DNA of 64,000 bases from Sphagnum compactum (GCA_965153455.1 OZ234494.1:16182001-16246000), one strand, 5' to 3'. Numbered from the stretch's first letter, positions 10,869 to 24,077 are shown. Translations and numbers: made by a program. The notes: generated by a model not told the origin, from the sequence alone.

Positions 10869-13800
10869 TAATATTAAACACAAATCGACCTTCTCTATTT
10901 TGGTATCGCTTATTTGTTGAGAGTCCCACTTTCTTGCACAACATTAGATTTCGCCACAGTTTGATTATTTTTTTAATTGTTGATTTGTAGGTATAATTGC
11001 AGTTTTGGCTCGGAAGACATGATAGATGATGTTGTCGTTAATAGAAGGCATGGTTTTCAGAAAGAAGCATTTTGATAAGAGAGGTAAAGCAATCTAGAAA
11101 GGAAAATAAAAAATTCGCGTTACAATCAAAAGTAATGGAGGGTCCCAAAAGAAAGGCTACTAATGTGCTTTTACCATCAAAACGTTATATCTTCTCTCTT
11201 CAGTTTTATTAAATTAAATTTTTGGTTTTGGTTTTAGTAAAGGACATTTGAATTTAAATAGGTGTTGTGTCAGATTGTGGTTAATTTTACCAAGGACTAG
11301 GTGAGGACTATTTTAATATAAAAAAATTGATGGTAAAAAAATTTAGATGATAGTAACCTACTACTCACATTCAAAAAACACTCACAATTAAAAAGAGATG
11401 GAATTCACTAGAAGAAATGTGGGATATGCAACCATCTTATTTGTGATTACATGCAATTATGTGTCATTTACGACTACTTTTGCACCTATTTACTAACTTC
11501 ACCAAATTTGGGGAGGATTTGTGACTAAATTGCGACTACTATCTTCTTCATCCTCCTATGTGAATGTTTCTATGATTATATTCATCCATTAATAAGCCCC
11601 CATGGCCCATTAGTTGCATGTTTAGTCACAAATTTATGTACAATGTTCATTATAGGCATGATAAGCATACATATAAGGGGTTGTACAGTTAAAAAGTCTA
11701 TTTATATTATAATGAATATTTATTATGAGTATTATCCACATATTTGTAAAGGTTTTATGTAAATTTTTTGTGAAAAGTACATTAAAAGTACATTAAAGGT
11801 GTAATTTTAAAAAATTTATTATATATTTTTATCAATAATTATGATGTAATTAATAATATTAAATAATTATTTAATTAATAGTAACTATTTATTATTATTT
11901 TAAAATTATTAATTAATATTTGAAAATTTCGGAAATAAATATTTGTTAATTCAGAATTAAATATTATTAAATTTTAAATTATTAATATTAACTAATTATC
12001 CATTTAATATAAATTAAATAATAACTAGTTGAAATTTGAATTCAAATAATTGTAATTAATAAACTAAAATTAGTTATTAATCAATTGATATTAATATGAA
12101 ATTATGATTATTAATTAAATATTTTTTCTTTGTAGTTTTAAGATTCTCATTTGGGAGTTTTGGGACAAAGTCCCATTTAAATGTAACCCCCTTGGGCAAT
12201 TGCACAATATATTGTAAGGAAGAAAAATGAGATTCCCCAAAATTGGGTTGTGTTAAATCCTGTGAGTGTGAGTTCAAGTGACCATCTATGGAACATTTTG
12301 GCTCCAAATTACACTCACCACCTTCTTTTATTGATTTTTGTAGTTTGACATGTATGTGAGCTCAACTTGAAAAATTCATCCTAGTCCTATTTTAGAGCTT
12401 TCACACCTTTTTTTTTTGTGTAAACTAGGAGTGCACTTTGAGTTTGCATTCCATTGCAAAAATTGGGATTAACAAGGTTTTTAAACCCCAATGCCATTCA
12501 AAACAAACCTAAGGGTATGCCAATATCAAACATTGTAAAGAAGAAATGAAAATTTTTCATTTCATTATGCATTTTTACACTATGAAAGTCTTTAAAAACC
12601 TCAACCTACAAGAAGACTTGTTCATAAGATTATATCTTTGGCATAGTTGAAAGTCTGATTTTAAAAGCCCTACCAAAAAAAAAGAGATTATCAAGACTTT
12701 GATTCAAGTGAGTGTGATTAAAAGACTCAACAAATCAATTTAAAGAAAAAGAATCAAAGGTTTAATGGTGTGTTTGACCACACTTTACAACCTTACACAA
12801 CTTATCTTAATAACAACCTCAATGTCGATAATGTAGTTTTTACAATTGTTGGGCTTTTTTAAAGTTGGATTTTCAAAACTTTTGAAATGGTTTAAATTAA
12901 TTTTTTGATACTCCTTTTGTAAATATCGTCCTTTGCAAAAGGAGTTTCAAAATATATATTATTGGAAGGGATTATCGAATTTTGTAAGTAGTTTTTGATA
13001 TCAAATCCATTCAAAGTTTAGGTTACATTGGTTACATTGGTCCTCCTTTTAGGTTACATTCCTTCCTTCAGATTGTTCCTCATGAAGTGTTCTCCAAAGA
13101 AGCCTTCACACCAACCCATGGGAGAGCTGCATATAGTGATGACATGGGTTAGTCTTCAATTTCTTTCTTCTCTCATTTTATTGAAATGGTGTGACAAAAA
13201 GATATGGATTTAGGGTTTCTATGTGAAGAGGGTGTTCATTGTTGTTGTTTTGGGGCTAGAAACCACCTTTTATCTTGTCGTATTGTTATGCGCAAGAGCA
13301 CATTTGATGGGGAGGTTTTCTATTGATGATATTATATTTTTAAGAAGGAGCAAAAAATTAGGGATTAGTGTTATGTTCTTTGTTTTTTTTTGCTGTGTGG
13401 TGGAGAATGGTGCAAGTGATGGAGCTGGACAATGGCGCAAGACTACAAGAGGTGTCAGGAATTCCAAGCTAAACGTTTTGCTATTTTGTTTTGAATTGTT
13501 AATGCTTTTGTGCATAGACTTGGTGTGTAAATTGTGTTGCTCAATGTGAGTTTGAGTTTAGGATAAATGCTCATAAGATGCAATTGACATTTTGTTGTTT
13601 CCAAAAATTTCATTGCGCTGGAATTAGAAATAGAATGTCAGTCCTTAGTAGGTCTTTAGAGGTAGATAATGGAAGGGATGAGATTCTCTAAAAGATATAC
13701 TAGTTGGTTAGTTGTGGAATTTATCACTCAAATTTGATATATTTGAATCAAGCCTTAATCATTATTGGGGATGGTTGAGTACTTTGACACTGGGAGCTCC

Positions 13801-14530
13801 AAATAGTTATTCCTTCATGGGAAGGTTGGGTGTTTACTGAGATATTTTTTGAAGTTCTACCAACGAAGGGATCATAGCTTGTTAAACACCTTCTTCAAAC
13901 CTTGATTAGCTTCTGACTGGGTAATTAATTGTTTTTGAATGAGTTTGTAAGAATCCACGAGCAATGACCAAGATAACCACTAAGAGAGGATCCCAAAAGT
14001 GTTTTGATTCATCATCTGTCCTAGTTTAAGATTAGCATTGCATAGGGCTGCTATGACTTTGATTATTGTATGAACTTTCATAATTAAGGTTTAAGTTGAG
14101 ATAAGTGTGGTGCATTATAGATTGTGAACCGATGACATGGTCTTCGTGAAACTTAGTGAGACCCTTCTTTTTTGTTACAATAGTATCTATTGGTAGCAGC
14201 TCTTGTACCGGTTTTATATCAGTTTCAATACCAGGCATATACGAGTATTGTGTGGTTATTTGACTTCATTAACAATTGCTACTTCTGGTTTCAAAATGAT
14301 TTCAGGGTCACAGAATCAGAGGTTCTGGTTCTTTGAAAAAATCAGAATCAAAGAACCATCAATCCTGGTTATTCCAAAAACCTTAAAGAACCAGTGGCAT
14401 TCATGAAAGAAGCAGCAATGAACTCATGGTTTTATGGCTGTGAAAATAATCAAAATAAACATGATTATATACCAGAACCAGTTCTTTGATTTTTTAGAAT
14501 CACAGTTATGAATACTCAGAATCACCCTAT
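10869..14530. other. Intergenic, AT-rich
   Basis: About 11,680-12,120 is extremely AT-rich, with repeated TTAATTAAT/AAATTATT words. Elsewhere only short, motif-free ORFs occur, including 13,223-13,549, whose hydrophobic product I do not trust. Around 14,290-14,480, GGTTCT/AGAACC-type words recall the hAT-like termini near 60 and 63.4 kb. Confidence 0.45.
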
Positions 14531-14620
14531 AAGCATCGAGGTCTGTTCTATTTCTAATAACCATCCAGCATTGTAAAGCATCGAGGTCTGTTCTATTTCT
14601 AATAACCATCCAGCATTGTA
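14531..14620. repeat. Perfect 45-bp tandem duplication
   Basis: The 45 bases at 14,531-14,575 (starting AAGCATCGAGGTCTG) are repeated without mismatch at 14,576-14,620. The - strand ORFs here are simply the duplication read twice. Confidence 0.9.
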
Positions 14621-14812
14621 CATATACTCGTCTCCTATAAACCAAAAAGCAATCTTCACCCCAGTACCAGGATCAGGCTGGTCTGAAATTCTCAGGTGGG
14701 TATGTTCCAAAGTTGAACACACACCAATACAAGTATATATCACCTATATTTTACATTGAAATGGCTGAAACCACATAGTTTAGCTAAGACATGTGTCATA
14801 TACCCTAGGGAA

Positions 14813-15127
14813 ACAAGGGGTGTGTCACACTGTGGCCTTGCTATTTGCATTTAAAAGTGTCTTAAGGCAAAAGAAGAATTATGGAAACTCAAATATTTCA
14901 CCATGCAAAAATATAGTTTTCAAAAAATCCTCTAAAAGAAACCAAAATCCTTCAAGACATTATAATTAACTCTGTAACTAATCTCAAGTTTCAACACAGG
15001 CCAAAATATCATCTTTCAAAAATCCTCATATAAAAATAGACCTATTACCTAGGCTAGGGGCCAAAATCCCTTAAGCTACTGTACTCTATAATGAATCTAA
15101 ACACAATATCCTTGCCTTGGCCAACAA
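14813..15127 (+). repeat. ~315-bp interspersed repeat, copy 2
   Basis: Begins CAAGGGGTGTGTCACAC then GTGGCCTTGC, and ends CCTTGGCCAACAAA. It has lost the GGCAAGG half of the right-end inverted pair. Confidence 0.85.
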
Positions 15128-16176
15128 AGTGCCCAACTATTGTGCTAGAACCCCGTCTGTAAATATAGCTATTACATATTGAACTGTTAGTTCAGTCTTG
15201 ATAACTGAGGAAACAATTTCGGACCACCAAACCTTCAGACCTACACAGAACCCTATTCTCCTGAACATTGAAAATAAGGATCCCTTTTCTACCATTTCCA
15301 TTGGTCCTCTAAAATTCTCACAAACCTACCAAACCCTAATACTACACATTTAACTGTTAGTTTTTTAATTCACTCAAGCTAAATTAGGAAGAAAAAAATT
15401 TAGGTCACCAAATCCAGCAATTTCATTGGCGATAATAACATTTTTTCAACACACCTACAACATGCCTCTTCGACACCCTCTATACATTAGTACACTAGTA
15501 CTATAACCCTTGTCTGGATACGGGCAGGGTTAAGAAAACCATATTCTGTTGGAATTTGCATGATGAGCAAGAATTATTTTTTCCCTGTAGATGGTGAAGA
15601 CAAGTTTGTGCCAACTTGCTAATTTTTAAGTACTTTTCCGTATCTGGGTTTACAGTTGAAATAGACAAAAACCGCATTCAACAAGTTGTGCCTACTTACA
15701 AGATTTTTTTTGAGCTTTTCCATATCTGGATTTTCAGTTGAGAAATAGACAAAACCACCTTCAGTTAGCATGGTGGTTCAGAATTTGAGGGCGGAAGGTT
15801 CAGGCTCAGTGAACCCTCCACACTCAGTTCACGGCGTCAGAGGGCACTGCCCCTTTGTAACAACCAAGGAGATTAGATGAGCAGCTGAGGTCGCCTTACA
15901 AGAAGCTGCCCATGCTCTGATGCCTTGCTCCCAGAATCTCACTCAAAATTTCCTGATGGAGGTTGGAGTGGGAAATTACACTACGTAAAGGCACCCCCCA
16001 AATTGCACTAACATAATTGCCAGAGGTTGTTTACAATGCTGCAGTCTGCAGGCTACCTACTTATGCAAACAAACAACACAGTACTTATGAAATGCACACT
16101 GGCTTATCTTCAACCTGTTCATGGAGAAGGAAGGAAGCCATGGTTAGCTAGTGACAGAAAATGCACATTCAAGTGT
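15128..16176. other. Intergenic, no gene seen
   Basis: No convincing ORF. 'Acgggcagggttaagaaaacc' near 15,520 resembles 'acagacagggttaaaaagaaaacc' near 25,390, another small dispersed repeat. Confidence 0.4.
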
Positions 16177-16496
16177 AACAAGGGGTGTGTCACACTGTGG
16201 CCTTGCCATTTACGTTAAAAAGTATCTTAAGGCAAAAGAAGAATTATGGAAACTCAAATATTCCACCATGCAAAAATATAATCGTCAAAAAATCCTCTAA
16301 AACAAACCAAAATCCTTCAAGATATTATAACTCTATAACTAATCTCAAGTTTCTACACAAGCCAAAATATCATCTTTCAAAAATCCTCATATAAAAATAG
16401 ACCTATTATTACCTAGGGGGGGGAATCCCTTAAGCTACTATACTCTATAATGAATCTAAACACGATATCCTTGCCTTTGTAGGCAATGCCAACAAA
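16177..16496 (+). repeat. ~315-bp interspersed repeat, copy 3
   Basis: A full-length copy from AACAAGGGGTGTGTCACAC to GGCAATGCCAACAAA, with the internal 'aattatggaaactcaaatatt' and 'tatactctataatgaatcta' landmarks shared with the other copies. Confidence 0.85.
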
Positions 16497-17330
16497 TGAA
16501 GGAGAAAGGACACATAAAAGAGCATCTTCACCCACACCCCTATGCCTTGGGTGAACCAGCACCTACATTGGCACCATGGTAAAAACCGGTGTTGTGCAAA
16601 TACTTGGATCCAAGTGCTAAAAAGTGACGATTCTAGATCTGAGTATAAGAACTTGACCAGATCTAAATATTAAGAACTTGATCTAAACTCTTATTTATGA
16701 AGCATTGATCATGGTAGAACTGGACTAAAACCTAGAACCTTTTATTCACCTGTTTTTGGTGGAGGAAACCAGTGTTGGGCGGGTATCACAAATCCCCTCA
16801 GGCATCAATCGGGCATTAGAGTTTGAACCCCTCACGGTATCACTCAGTCTGAGTGTTACGTTGCCTGAAAACCAGATCATCGGTGACAAGTGAGAACCGG
16901 ATGGTGATAACCAGTTAAGTTTTTTAAAAATAAAAATGGTGATAACCGGTTAAGTTTTTTTAAATAAAAATAGTGAGACCCGGTTAAGGTCTGACCCCTA
17001 ACCTGGGTCTTAGGAGAATCCTATGTGAAAAATTTAGGGTTAGGTGGAGGTGTCACATTCCAATGGCCACTTCTAGAAAACCTAATTTTTTTTTATAGAA
17101 TGCATTTTTTTACCCTAGTTCTATCTCTTGCATTTTTTTCACTTGTGTTCACAAAGTTTAGGTGTTGTGTGTGTTGTGTTCTGTAGTGTTTTTGTGTTGT
17201 TTAGATCTTGGAGTTTGGATCATAAAGATAAAATTTTCTCCTTTCTCTTTATTTTTTTCCTCATTTTCACTTCCTTTGTTTTTTTTCCCCTTCTGTTTTT
17301 TTCCTTTGAGCCTCTTGTCTTGTTGTCTTA

Positions 17331-17645
17331 ATGTGCCTTGTGCTGCCTCAAACTGCTACCTCATTGCATTGCCTTCCTACCTCATGGTTGTGTTGCCTCG
17401 TCGTGTTGCCTCATTGCCTCATTGCATTGCTTCATTGCCTCATCACGCTTTTTCGTCGCATTGCTTCATTGCTTCATAACGTTGCCTCGTTGCCTTGCCT
17501 CACTACCTCGTTGCGTTGCCTTGTTGCCTCGTTGCTTGGCTGCCATTGCACCTCAAGTACCTTCTGAACCCCCCCCATTTCTTGTTTCATTACTTTGCTG
17601 CCTCATTGCCTTATTGCTTCGCTACCTTGTGTTGGTTGGTACTTC
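17331..17645. repeat. GCCTCATTG-type minisatellite
   Basis: Imperfect short tandem copies built on 'ttgcctcattgc' with C/T variation in the hAT 5' region. The three overlapping Leu/Cys/Ala-rich ORFs here are reading-frame shadows of the repeat, not genes. Confidence 0.75.
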
Positions 17646-18153
17646 CCTCCTCCCTCTTCTTTTGTAGGGAGGAGCTTGGAGTTTAGACATGCAAACTTTC
17701 CAACAACCACTAGAGAATGTTAGTTTTTTTTTTGGGTGCTTAGTTTTCTTTTGTTTGTTTTTGTTTGCTAAATAATTTTTTTGTTTTAGATTTTTTTTGG
17801 TTTTATTTTTTTGATATGTTTGTTTAAAAATGTAATTTGTTTTTTGTTTGTTAATGTGTAGGATATCCACAAACCCGAACAATTTTTCTAAAAAAAATTA
17901 TAATTATACATTTTTGTAATCTTAATGGAGAAAAGTGAGTGATTTTATTTTATTTCCTAACCTTCAACCCCATTTTTTGTAATTTGTTTTTTCAAAACTT
18001 TACCCTTAAACTCATTGTTTTTGTAAATGTTTTTTAAAATTCTAAACCTTTGTGAATATTTGATTTTTACTTTTTCTTTTGTGATTTTTTGGGGAATTGT
18101 CTGTTAATCTTGTGCCTTACTTAGCTCTAGAAATATTCTTGTGAAAACTGTTA

Positions 18154-20560
18154 ATGGAGCAATCTTTTGCAGATGAAAATGTTGTAATTGGAAATAATGA
18201 GATAATTGAAATCTGTATGAATGATGAAATTATGGAAGAAAATGTAAGTGTGAAAATAGAAACAAATAGGAATCTAGAAAATGAGAGAGAATAACAAATG
18301 AAGAAAAATCTTTAAAAATTGCATGCATGAAGAAAAAGTTGGCAACCACATGGAAGATTATCTTTGTGTTGGAATTTTTATTGTGTCAATGATAATGCAG
18401 AAATTGACCTTGAAAATACACAAATCATGCATTGTATCCTTTGTTATCAAGAACCTGTAATAGGAATAAATTTGAAACTCAAGCAAGGAAAGGACTAATT
18501 TCTTATTACAAGACAAGTGGAATAACTATTATAAAAAAACATGTGGATGCAAAGCACATTGTTATTGCAAAAATGTTTGAAGAAGAAGTAAATTCTTTGC
18601 TGGAAGGAAAAGAAGAAAGACAACCAACAAAAAAAAGAATGATTGTGTCTAGTGGGTCAATTTTTAAATTTTTTTTGTCAAAGATTCCTTCAAAAAAAAG
18701 AATGTGCCACAAAAAGAATTTTTAGAAGACCTAGGTTTTTTTTATTGTCAAGAACAATTTACAAATTCAGTTTATGGAGAGCATGTGGTTGAAACGTTTA
18801 ATTTTGTGTTTGTGTCAAAAATTAAATTTCCTTTCCAGAAGGAAATTTTCACAAGAGATATTTCCAAGGTTAGTTGAAAAGATAAATCAACAATATGTTT
18901 TTCCTACATTGGTAGATTGTTTTTTTTAAACAACTAGCTTTGACCTTTGGATGTCTAAGGGAGCTTGTGATGTTTTTACATAAATGCTCAATTCTTTGAA
19001 TAGTGATTAGCAACCAAAACATATAACTATTGGCTTGTTTGAGGCAATCGAGACTATTGGTCAATCATAGGTTAGAAGTTTGGTAGAATTATTGGACAAA
19101 TATGGTTTAAGGAAAAATTTCATTGCTTATGGCAAAAATGAGAGGTTAAATCTCAATGCAATGACTACTACATTGAAAGTTGTTGTAAAATGTGAATCTT
19201 TTGGTTTAGAAGAGAAGTTTCAGGGCACTTGCTATGGACATGTTTTTTCAAAAGCATGTCAATATGGTGTTGCAGAGGAAAATGTTTGTAAGGATTTGCA
19301 GTATGTTTCTGTTAAATCTGTTTAGGCAAATATGCAAAAGTGCATCACTTGGCTTGGAAAGGGAAGACAAGAATGGAACAAGGCTTGTGTTGAGACTAAC
19401 ATTCACCCCAAAAAATGGAACACTCCAGTGAAAACTAGGTAGTTATCTTTGTTTCATTATTATTTCAATAGTTTATAATTTTTGAAATTTTGAATTATAC
19501 AAGATAACTAATATTTTCTATTATTGGTTGTGTTGCAGGTTTGCTAGTAAGGTCATTATGTTTTAATAGGCCTTCATTTTGCCATTGTGCTATGTTATAG
19601 CAAATAGACTGCTATGAGAGTCACTAGTTGAGTGCCTCCACCTCTAACTTGGCACATTTATCAAATTTTAGTGGATTGTCTTTCTCCAATTTTGTTTGCT
19701 TGTGTTCTTAACCAATCCTATGGACATTGGCTCTTCAATGATGCTTTACACTTTGCTATTTCCATGAATTTGAAACTGAAGGAAGAAAACAAAATGATTC
19801 CTTCATTTGAAAGCCTAATGGAAGATGATTCCATTATTTCTAATGAGTTATCTTTGTTGACCTCTAACATTAGAAGGGAAGTAATCAATGTGTTAGATTC
19901 TTTCCTTTCATTTTTGAAGAAATACGATCTCTTTAATGTTAAACCCCAAGTTTAAGAGTCTTTGTATGATATCCTCATTTGTTGGAAAGGAGCAAGGTGT
20001 TGCTTTTGTTGAGGAATAGTATAGAAAAATCTTGTATCTTATGTTGGTGAAATGCCATGAGCATTTGCATCCTTTGGTAAGGTTAGATAGGAATTGTGTT
20101 GACCAAGATATTTTTGAACAAGATTGCAGTTTGGATATTTTTGAACAAACTACAAGCACAAGTGAACCAATAGAAGAGCTTGTGAAGAGGGAGTTGTTAG
20201 TTTTTAAGAGATATCAATTGGATGTTAAAAACATCAAATGTCCTCTTCAATGGTGGTAGAAACATGAAACAATGTTTCCTACAGTTGGATTTTTAGCCTC
20301 ACAGATGTTGGGTGTTGTTGGATCTCAAATTAAAATAAAAAGAATTTTTTCTTTGGCTAAAATATTTACTAACCTTAAGAGATGTTGTTTACAAACTGAA
20401 AATAAAAAAAGTTGATATTTATCAACAAAAATGAACCAAATGATTCTAAAATACGTTTCCATCTAACTTGGTGGAATTCTTTGAAAGGGATGTAAATCTA
20501 GAAGAGAAGTTAAAAGAGTTTGAAGGTGAATTTGAAAGGGATGAAGTTTTTGAAGTGTAA
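18154..20560 (+). pseudogene. hAT transposase remnant (BED finger to C-terminal dimerisation domain)
   Basis: An ATG at 18,154 begins an acidic N-terminus that soon meets a stop. A BED-type zinc finger follows at ~18,430-18,560: CILC in one frame, and HVDAKH (HX4H) after a frameshift. The central RNase-H-like part is seen at 19,080-19,430 (ECXXLGLEEKFQGTCYGHVF-like) and 19,640-19,950. The intron at 19,439-19,538 keeps GT-AG borders. The hATC dimerisation region is at 20,185-20,410 (PLQWW, KHETMFPTVGFLASQ, LGVVGSQI), broken by one TAG. Stops and shifts along its length make it non-functional. Homologous remnants lie at 44.5 kb, 50-52 kb and 61.5 kb. Confidence 0.85.
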
Positions 20561-20904
20561 AACTTCAATAAATAAAATATTATTTAATGTTAAAAAGTTG
20601 TTTGTAATGATGTTTGTAATTTTTTCATTAATGAGAAAAAAAATTGACATTTTACAAAAAAATAATTTTAATTTTCTGAAATTAAAAAAAACCAATTGAT
20701 AAGTAATACCCGGTTAGTGAGAATTGGCAAAGGAGAACGGGCTGTTTTCAAAATTTTGAGAACCAGATAAATAATTGATACCCTTGCTCGACATATAAAT
20801 TTTAAAGAAAAACTGAAAACCAGACCCTTTTATAAATTGTTTTATGAAAACCAAATCCAACGAGTATCAGAAAAATGTGATACCCACCCAACACTGGAGG
20901 AAAC

Positions 20905-21539
20905 CACCAAGACCTGCTCAGGTCTCAATGTCTTCTCATCGAGTGTGTACTTGTTTATTTGAGTGTGTATCTATTTGTTTGATTTTTCTATTCTTTGGTG
21001 TTCGTGTTTTTCTGGAAGCTTCAATTTCTCTTAAGCATTTCAGGTGTGTATATGTTTATATGAGTGTGTATATGTTTCTTCAATTTCTTAGGTGCATGTT
21101 TGAGCTCTGATTTCTTTGCTTTTTGGTGTGTGTGTTTCTTTGAAAGCTTTGATTTGTTTTAAGAGCGTTGATTTGTCTATCTTTTGAATTTTTTGGTGTA
21201 TATGTTTCAATTTTTTTTAATCTGAACTTCAATTTTTTGGGTGGTCCAATTTTTTTTGGGTCTATGTGCTTTTTTTGAAATCATAATCATAAATCATAAT
21301 TGTACCCAAAATTGTATTCACTTCAACAATTTTAAACCCTATATGTGATAATCACCATGAGATGAGAAAAATAAATTGAACTCCCCAGCAAAAGGTTCTA
21401 GATATATTTTGAAAAAAAATTAAAATGTTTCCTGAAAGGATAACCAAAGTTATAAAATATATAATACCTAAGATCATATGTTCTCTCAAAAATCAATACT
21501 TACACAACACTGATAAAAACTTTTTAAAAAATTGGGTTG
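20905..21539. other. T-rich intergenic, no gene seen
   Basis: Long T-rich runs with repeated 'gtgtgtatatgttt' phrases around 20,950-21,200. No supported coding sequence. Confidence 0.4.
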
Positions 21540-22420
21540 CTTCTAAACATTATAGGTATTTCCAGGGGTATTTCATCCCTGGAGTAAATCAGGCTCTTCA
21601 AGTCCAAATTCAACGTTTCCTTGTTAAATATTAGCTCTAAGAAAGATTGCCTTCGGTGAGCTGCTGACCCACATTGGTACCATGCTAAAAATCTCAAAAT
21701 TCATTTAAAGTATTTCTAAATATTACAGATACCCATGCTTAGACTAAATCAGGGTCTCTAAGTTCAGATCTAATAGGGTGGCCTGTGCCATTGGCCCAAG
21801 TGTTACCACATCCTCAACTGATTTTTCCTTCCAAAACCTGGTTTTTTGGAATTTATTTGAATTTTTAGCGCCAGAAATCACTTAAAAATTCAATATCTCC
21901 CTCAATCTGAATCCAAATCTTACCAAATAAATTCCATTAAATCCTGCTCATCAAGATCTTTCCAACAGCACCAAAGGCACATTCCAATTCCTCCGAAATG
22001 TTCAGCTACGATTTGATTTAGTTTTCAGTGAAGAAATCATTCAATATTCAAGAACTTCTACACTGCAAGTCCAAATGCCATGAAACCAACCTGATGCACC
22101 CTTCCTCCTTGAGAGCTGTCCAAAGAGACCAAAAACGTGATCTGAAGCATCCTGGTTCCATGCATCTCATAAGTACAAAACAAAACAAACAAACTACCTT
22201 GCTTCATAGATAGATATTTTTTGGGCTTAATATGGTCACTAATAGGCCTCACTCAAAAAGGTGTGAAGGTACCAATGTGGTTGCTGGTTCATTCTGGCCG
22301 AATAAGGCCTTACCCAGGAAGGTAAAGGTTTGACCTCTAATTGATTTTTGGGTCTCTTCTAATTATTATAGATATTTCATCCCCAGAACAAACCAGGGTC
22401 TCTGAGTCCAAAAGTTTTGT
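21540..22420. repeat. Dispersed-repeat cluster
   Basis: Three copies of a ~55-bp motif ('attatagatatttcatcccc…agggtctctaagtcc') lie at ~21,550, ~21,720 and ~22,360. The last two flank the repeat-C copy described separately. No gene. Confidence 0.6.
21778..22225 (-). repeat. ~450-bp dispersed repeat C, copy 1 (inverted)
   Basis: The reverse complement matches 43,008-43,449 closely and 36,612-37,048 more loosely. Landmarks are 'ttggaaggaaaaatcagttg' and 'taacacttgggccaa', running back to 'atctatctatgaag'. No coding capacity, and the class is unknown. The sharp boundary at GGCCAC is shared with the 43-kb copy. Confidence 0.8.
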
Positions 22421-23037
22421 TAGATATTAAAGTTTTTCGTAAAGTCAGGAAAACACAACACCATAACCCTGAGTTTGGTCCAAAACCAGGTCAGATTTTT
22501 AAAAAACCTGCAAAAAAACGTACATTAGCATTAGGGGGGTTGAAACTCAGAAAAGCATCATTTTTTTTGGGTGGTAAACTGAGTTTCATCATGTTTCGAC
22601 CCCTCTCTTTCCTTTTTCTTGAGCACCTCCACTGCTACTACATATATTTTCATTGCTCCTACCTGTACAGGTACTATAATTAGTCTCGAACCTTGTGTAT
22701 TAAGTACTGAGTTCCAGCATTTCATACTCGACTTTAAGGACCTCACTGAAAGAGAGGTTTGTATGTGAAAGGAGGCCCAAAGACAGGGTGACTTTATGGA
22801 AAACGGTAGGTGCTGGTGCACCCTTGCTCAACCAGTAAGTTTAAAAATTGCTAAGAATCAAGTGGAAGCCTACTTAAATTCCATCACCTGGGCCAATCAA
22901 AAGTAGTCCTTTTCAAACATCATTGTATCGTGTGCATGTGCATATTTACATACCAAACCCAATTAATTCATTGCTATGTATGGGCCAGTTTACTTCTACC
23001 AGTGGAGATTCGCAGTTAGGTTTTGCATTAGGAAATG
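22421..23037. other. Intergenic, no gene seen
   Basis: Short ORFs only (for example 22,417-22,683), without motifs or support. Confidence 0.4.
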
Positions 23038-23363
23038 AGGGGTGTGTCACAACTGTGGCCTTGCCATTTACATGATTAAAACATATATCTTAAGGCAAAA
23101 GAAAGTATCATGGAAACTCAAATATTTCACCATGCAAAAACATAATCTTCAAAAAAATACTCTTAAAGAAACCAAAATCCTTCAAGATACCATAACTCTA
23201 TAACTAATCTCAAGTTTCAACACAAGCGAAAGTATCACCTCTCAACGATCCTCATATAAAAATAGACCTATTACTTAGGGGCCAAAATCCATTAAGCTAC
23301 TATACTCTATAATGAACCTGAACACAATATCCTTGCCTCGGAAGGCAAGCAAGGCCAACAAAG
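23038..23363 (+). repeat. ~315-bp interspersed repeat, copy 4
   Basis: Begins GGGGTGTGTCACAACTGTGG and ends GGCAAGCAAGGCCAACAAA. It is slightly more diverged than the other copies, with a small duplication (GCAAGCAAG) at the right inverted arm. Confidence 0.85.
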
Positions 23364-24077
23364 TGTGTAAGTTTATGTGGTGAGACTACCGATTCCTCCT
23401 CTGTCAGATTGTCATGTGGAGCCTACATACATCATCATTTTTGTACATCGCACTTGAGGTGTGAGAATGCATCTCAGCCATTAACTTTTTTCCATCAATA
23501 CATTATTGTGTGAAATAAAAAATTGGAAATTCTCTTGGAAATTCTGCTCCTACCCACCTGTTGTTCAAAGCAGGCTTTTTAATTCAATTAGGTCAAAATG
23601 GTAACTGCAGAGTTGGTTGGGGGGGGAGGGGCTCTAGCTAGTTCCACAAGTTATGGGTGTTGTAGAGAGGAAGAGAAGAATGATTTGTTGGCTTCATGAA
23701 GAGATGCTCAAAATTCTGGTCAGAAAAAAAAGCCTGAGCATTCCCAGTTAGGGACAATGGATTGCAAAGGCCTCTCTCCTCCTGCATGCCATCATTTTAG
23801 GGTTTGAGTTTTTTGCTCCCCTAATTATGTGACCCCGCTCCCCATTGAGTACTTTACAAGTAAGTCGGAGTAAGCTGTTCCAAGTGGATGAAGACAGAAG
23901 AATACGACAGCTAAGTAACCGACTTGTTCAGAGGTTGGAGAGCAACAACATAACTGTCATGGATGAAAAGTCATGTAACCTTTCTTCACAATGGATGAAA
24001 GGATGAAAGCTCATCTCCCAAGTCCTGTCCAGATTATGTATGAACAGAAGAGGATGGGTGAGAGGTTATGCTTGTTG
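23364..24077. other. Intergenic, no gene seen
   Basis: Mixed-composition sequence with a G run near 23,622. No supported ORF. Confidence 0.4.

Larger units (their letters stand above)
1870..10900 (+). mobile_element. Large decayed element or gene with Ulp1-like protease, CATGTTTC-rich
   Basis: A run of broken coding blocks, all on the + strand, extends from about 2.5 to 10.9 kb. The recognisable one is an Ulp1/C48 cysteine-protease core at 7,711-8,085. The blocks share an unusual abundance of CATGTTTC/GAAACATG and close variants, in both coding and non-coding stretches, which suggests a single history. Ulp1-like domains are known in plant transposons such as some Mutator-like and CACTA-like elements. 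I see no transposase, terminal repeats or target duplication, so calling it a transposon is inference. A decayed host gene is the alternative. Confidence 0.4.
16770..20896 (+). mobile_element. hAT DNA transposon, complete ends, decayed transposase
   Basis: 4,127 bp bounded by 21-bp terminal inverted repeats: left 16,770-16,790 (CAGTGTTGGGCGGGTATCAC…) and right 20,876-20,896, differing at one base. A perfect 8-bp target duplication, GAGGAAAC, flanks it at 16,762-16,769 and 20,897-20,904. Eight-base duplications and CAG…CTG-type ends are typical of hAT elements. Inside are subterminal (C)CCGGTTA words near 16,945, 16,980 and 20,710, a T-rich 5' region and a + strand transposase remnant. The ends could still be recognised by a related active transposase, but the encoded one is broken. 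Confidence 0.92.

Noticed and set aside
13223-13549. 108-codon ORF with hydrophobic runs
   Set aside because: Starts with a good ATG but has no homologous features; composition follows the T/G-rich local DNA, and the - strand is equally open.
17128-17686. Overlapping Leu/Cys-rich ORFs
   Set aside because: They are different frames of one minisatellite in the hAT 5' region.
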